Shown: piece by piece, positions 14,281-15,449 of the stretch
Numbering within the stretch: the first letter of the stretch is position 1
Layout: the number at the start of each line of letters is the position of its first letter
DNA from: G020354085 sp964629975
GTDB lineage: Bacteria; Pseudomonadota; Gammaproteobacteria; Acidiferrobacterales; Sulfurifustaceae
Direction: 5' to 3'
Length of the DNA: 15,449 bases
NCBI GenBank assembly: GCA_964629975.1
Contig: CAZVUN010000070.1
Location: 1-15,449, forward strand
The notes under the pieces: model-generated
Seen by the model: only the letters and a program-made list of their open reading frames with translations
What the model was told of the DNA's origin: nothing
The model's database searches: none
Translations under genes and position numbers: made by a program

Positions 14281-14651
14281 TTGTTGTGTGCCTCCCGATC
14301 CTCGGCGATGGCGCGCTCGATGAGCGCATCCACGCGCGCGCCGCGCTCGAGCGAGGCATCGAACACGAACTTAAGCTGCGGCACGCCGCGCTTGAGCGAT
14401 ACCCGGTCGCGCAGCACATGGCGCAGGTGGCCGGCGGCGCGGTTCAGAACGCGCGCCGCGGCATCGGCCTCGGCGCTGCCGCTCAACAGCGAGAAGTACA
14501 CGCGCACCACCGACAGGTCGGGCGCGATGTCGGCGCCGGTGAGCGTGACCTTGTGCGCCAGCGGGTCGTCGATCTCGCGTGTGATCAGCAGCGCGAGCTC
14601 GCGCCGGATGAATTCCGCCACACGCCGCGGCCGGTTGGTGTCTTTGTGCAT
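14277..14651 (-). CDS. rbfA: 30S ribosome-binding factor A
   Basis: RbfA is a KH-type protein that binds immature 30S subunits and helps process the 5' end of 16S rRNA. The 124-residue protein has the family features RPRRVAEFIRRELALLITREIDDP, VTLTGADIAPDLSVVRVYFS and LRHVLRDRVSLKRGVPQLKFVFDAS. It starts 51 bases after the infB stop and overlaps truB by 4 bases. No strong Shine-Dalgarno is visible before the ATG at 14651. Confidence 0.96.
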   Translation of the reverse strand: MHKDTNRPRRVAEFIRRELALLITREIDDPLAHKVTLTGADIAPDLSVVRVYFSLLSGSAEADAAARVLNRAAGHLRHVLRDRVSLKRGVPQLKFVFDASLERGARVDALIERAIAEDREAHNK

Positions 14652-14702
14652 GCTGTCTGGCCGACGGCCGTGCCGGGCGCGGGCCCGCGGCGGCGTCCTG
14701 GC

Positions 14703-15449
14703 CTACTCGATGGTGCGGGCGACTTCGACCTTCTCGTAGACTTCGATCTGGTCGCCGACCTTGACGTCATTGTAGTTCTTGACCGCGATGCCGCACTCGA
14801 GCCCGGCCTTGACCTCGCCCGCGTCTTCCTTGAAGCGCTTCAGCGATTCGAGCTCGCCCTCGAAGATCACGACGTTGTCGCGCAGCACGCGGATCGGGCG
14901 GTTGCGCTTGACCGCGCCTTCGACCACGTAGCAGCCGGCGATGGCACCGACCTTGGGCGAACGGAACACCTGGCGCACCTCCGCCAGGCCGACCAGGGTC
15001 TCCTTGATCTGCGGTTTGAGCAGGCCGCTCATGGCCGCCTTCACCTCGTCGACCGCGTCGTAGATGACGTTGTAGTAGTGCACATCGACACTGTGCGCCT
15101 CGATCAGGCGCTTGGCGCCGCTGTCGGCACGCACATTGAAGCCGATGATGATGGCATTCGAGGCAATCGCCAGATTGACGTCGGACTCGGTGATGCCGCC
15201 GACCATGCCGTGCACGACCTTGACCTTGACCTCGGGTGTGGACAGCTTCTCGAGCGCGGTGGTGAGTGCCTCGACCGAACCCTGCACGTCGGCCTTGATG
15301 ATGAGATTGAGGGTCTTGGCCTCCTCGCTCTCCTTCAGCTGCTCGAACACATTGGTGAGCTTGGCGGCCTGCTGACGCGCGAGCTGCACGTCCTTGAACT
15401 TGCCCTGGCGATAGAGCGCGATCTCGCGCGCCTTGCGCTCGCTCTCGAC
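14703..15449 (-). CDS. infB: Translation initiation factor IF-2, C-terminal part (truncated by window edge)
   Basis: The frame enters from the right edge and ends at TAG (14705-14703), giving the last 248 residues of IF-2. It opens in the conserved ERKAREIALYRQGKFKDVQLARQQAAKL region that follows domain II, then shows LNLIIKADVQGSVEAL, VHGMVGGITESDVNLAIASNAIIIGFNVR (domain III) and the fMet-tRNA-binding C-terminal domain (VRQVFRSPKVGAIAGCYVVEG, GELESLKRFKEDAGEVKAGLECGIAV). IF-2 delivers initiator tRNA to the 30S subunit. The G domain lies beyond the window. The gene begins the infB-rbfA-truB-rpsO-pnp series. Confidence 0.97.
   Translation of the reverse strand, partial: VESERKAREIALYRQGKFKDVQLARQQAAKLTNVFEQLKESEEAKTLNLIIKADVQGSVEALTTALEKLSTPEVKVKVVHGMVGGITESDVNLAIASNAIIIGFNVRADSGAKRLIEAHSVDVHYYNVIYDAVDEVKAAMSGLLKPQIKETLVGLAEVRQVFRSPKVGAIAGCYVVEGAVKRNRPIRVLRDNVVIFEGELESLKRFKEDAGEVKAGLECGIAVKNYNDVKVGDQIEVYEKVEVARTIE

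Noticed and set aside
12973..14739. A 588-codon plus-strand open frame opposite rpsO, truB and rbfA.
   Set aside because: The opposite strand encodes three unmistakable conserved proteins, and the plus-strand translation is Arg/Ala/Leu-rich low-information sequence.

Overview
The window is G+C-rich chromosomal DNA, about two thirds G+C or more by eye, from what looks like a free-living gammaproteobacterium. The evidence is the gene order infB-rbfA-truB-rpsO-pnp and rpsP-rimM-trmD-rplS, an MlaA outer-membrane lipoprotein, an FNR-type regulatory site, and GGDEF/EAL signalling. I cannot name the genus from sequence alone. No mobile element, CRISPR array, tRNA or rRNA is visible, and almost every base belongs to a gene or a short intergenic spacer.

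Layout, left to right. Bases 1-662 (minus) hold the N-terminal part of an exported helical-repeat protein that runs off the left edge. Bases 721-2683 (minus) hold the operon rpsP-rimM-trmD-rplS, closed by a clear intrinsic terminator, with mlaA (minus) just upstream of it. From 3883 the plus strand carries a small basic protein of unknown function, then a membrane-bound PAS-GGDEF-EAL cyclic-di-GMP protein, then mtnC of methionine salvage behind its own promoter. Next come two minus-strand genes: a secreted tandem rhodanese, and a PEBP/YbhB-like protein whose upstream region carries an FNR-type site at exactly the class II position. The plus-strand gene at 9143 encodes a PP2C-like domain fused to a protein-kinase-like domain with a C-terminal membrane anchor. 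Bases 10846-15449 (minus) hold the translation and RNA-decay cluster infB (partial), rbfA, truB, rpsO and pnp, which ends in an intrinsic terminator.

Two conserved translation and ribosome-maturation operons therefore flank about 8 kb of accessory or signalling genes. The strongest candidate for something undescribed is the gene at 9143. Both fused domains keep their fold-level motifs but have lost metal-binding or catalytic acidic residues: the HRD Asp and DFG Asp of the kinase, and two PP2C aspartates. It looks like a membrane-anchored pseudophosphatase-pseudokinase. The second candidate is the control region of the neighbouring PEBP gene, which combines an FNR-type promoter with a 5' leader that can form two mutually exclusive hairpins around the ribosome binding site.
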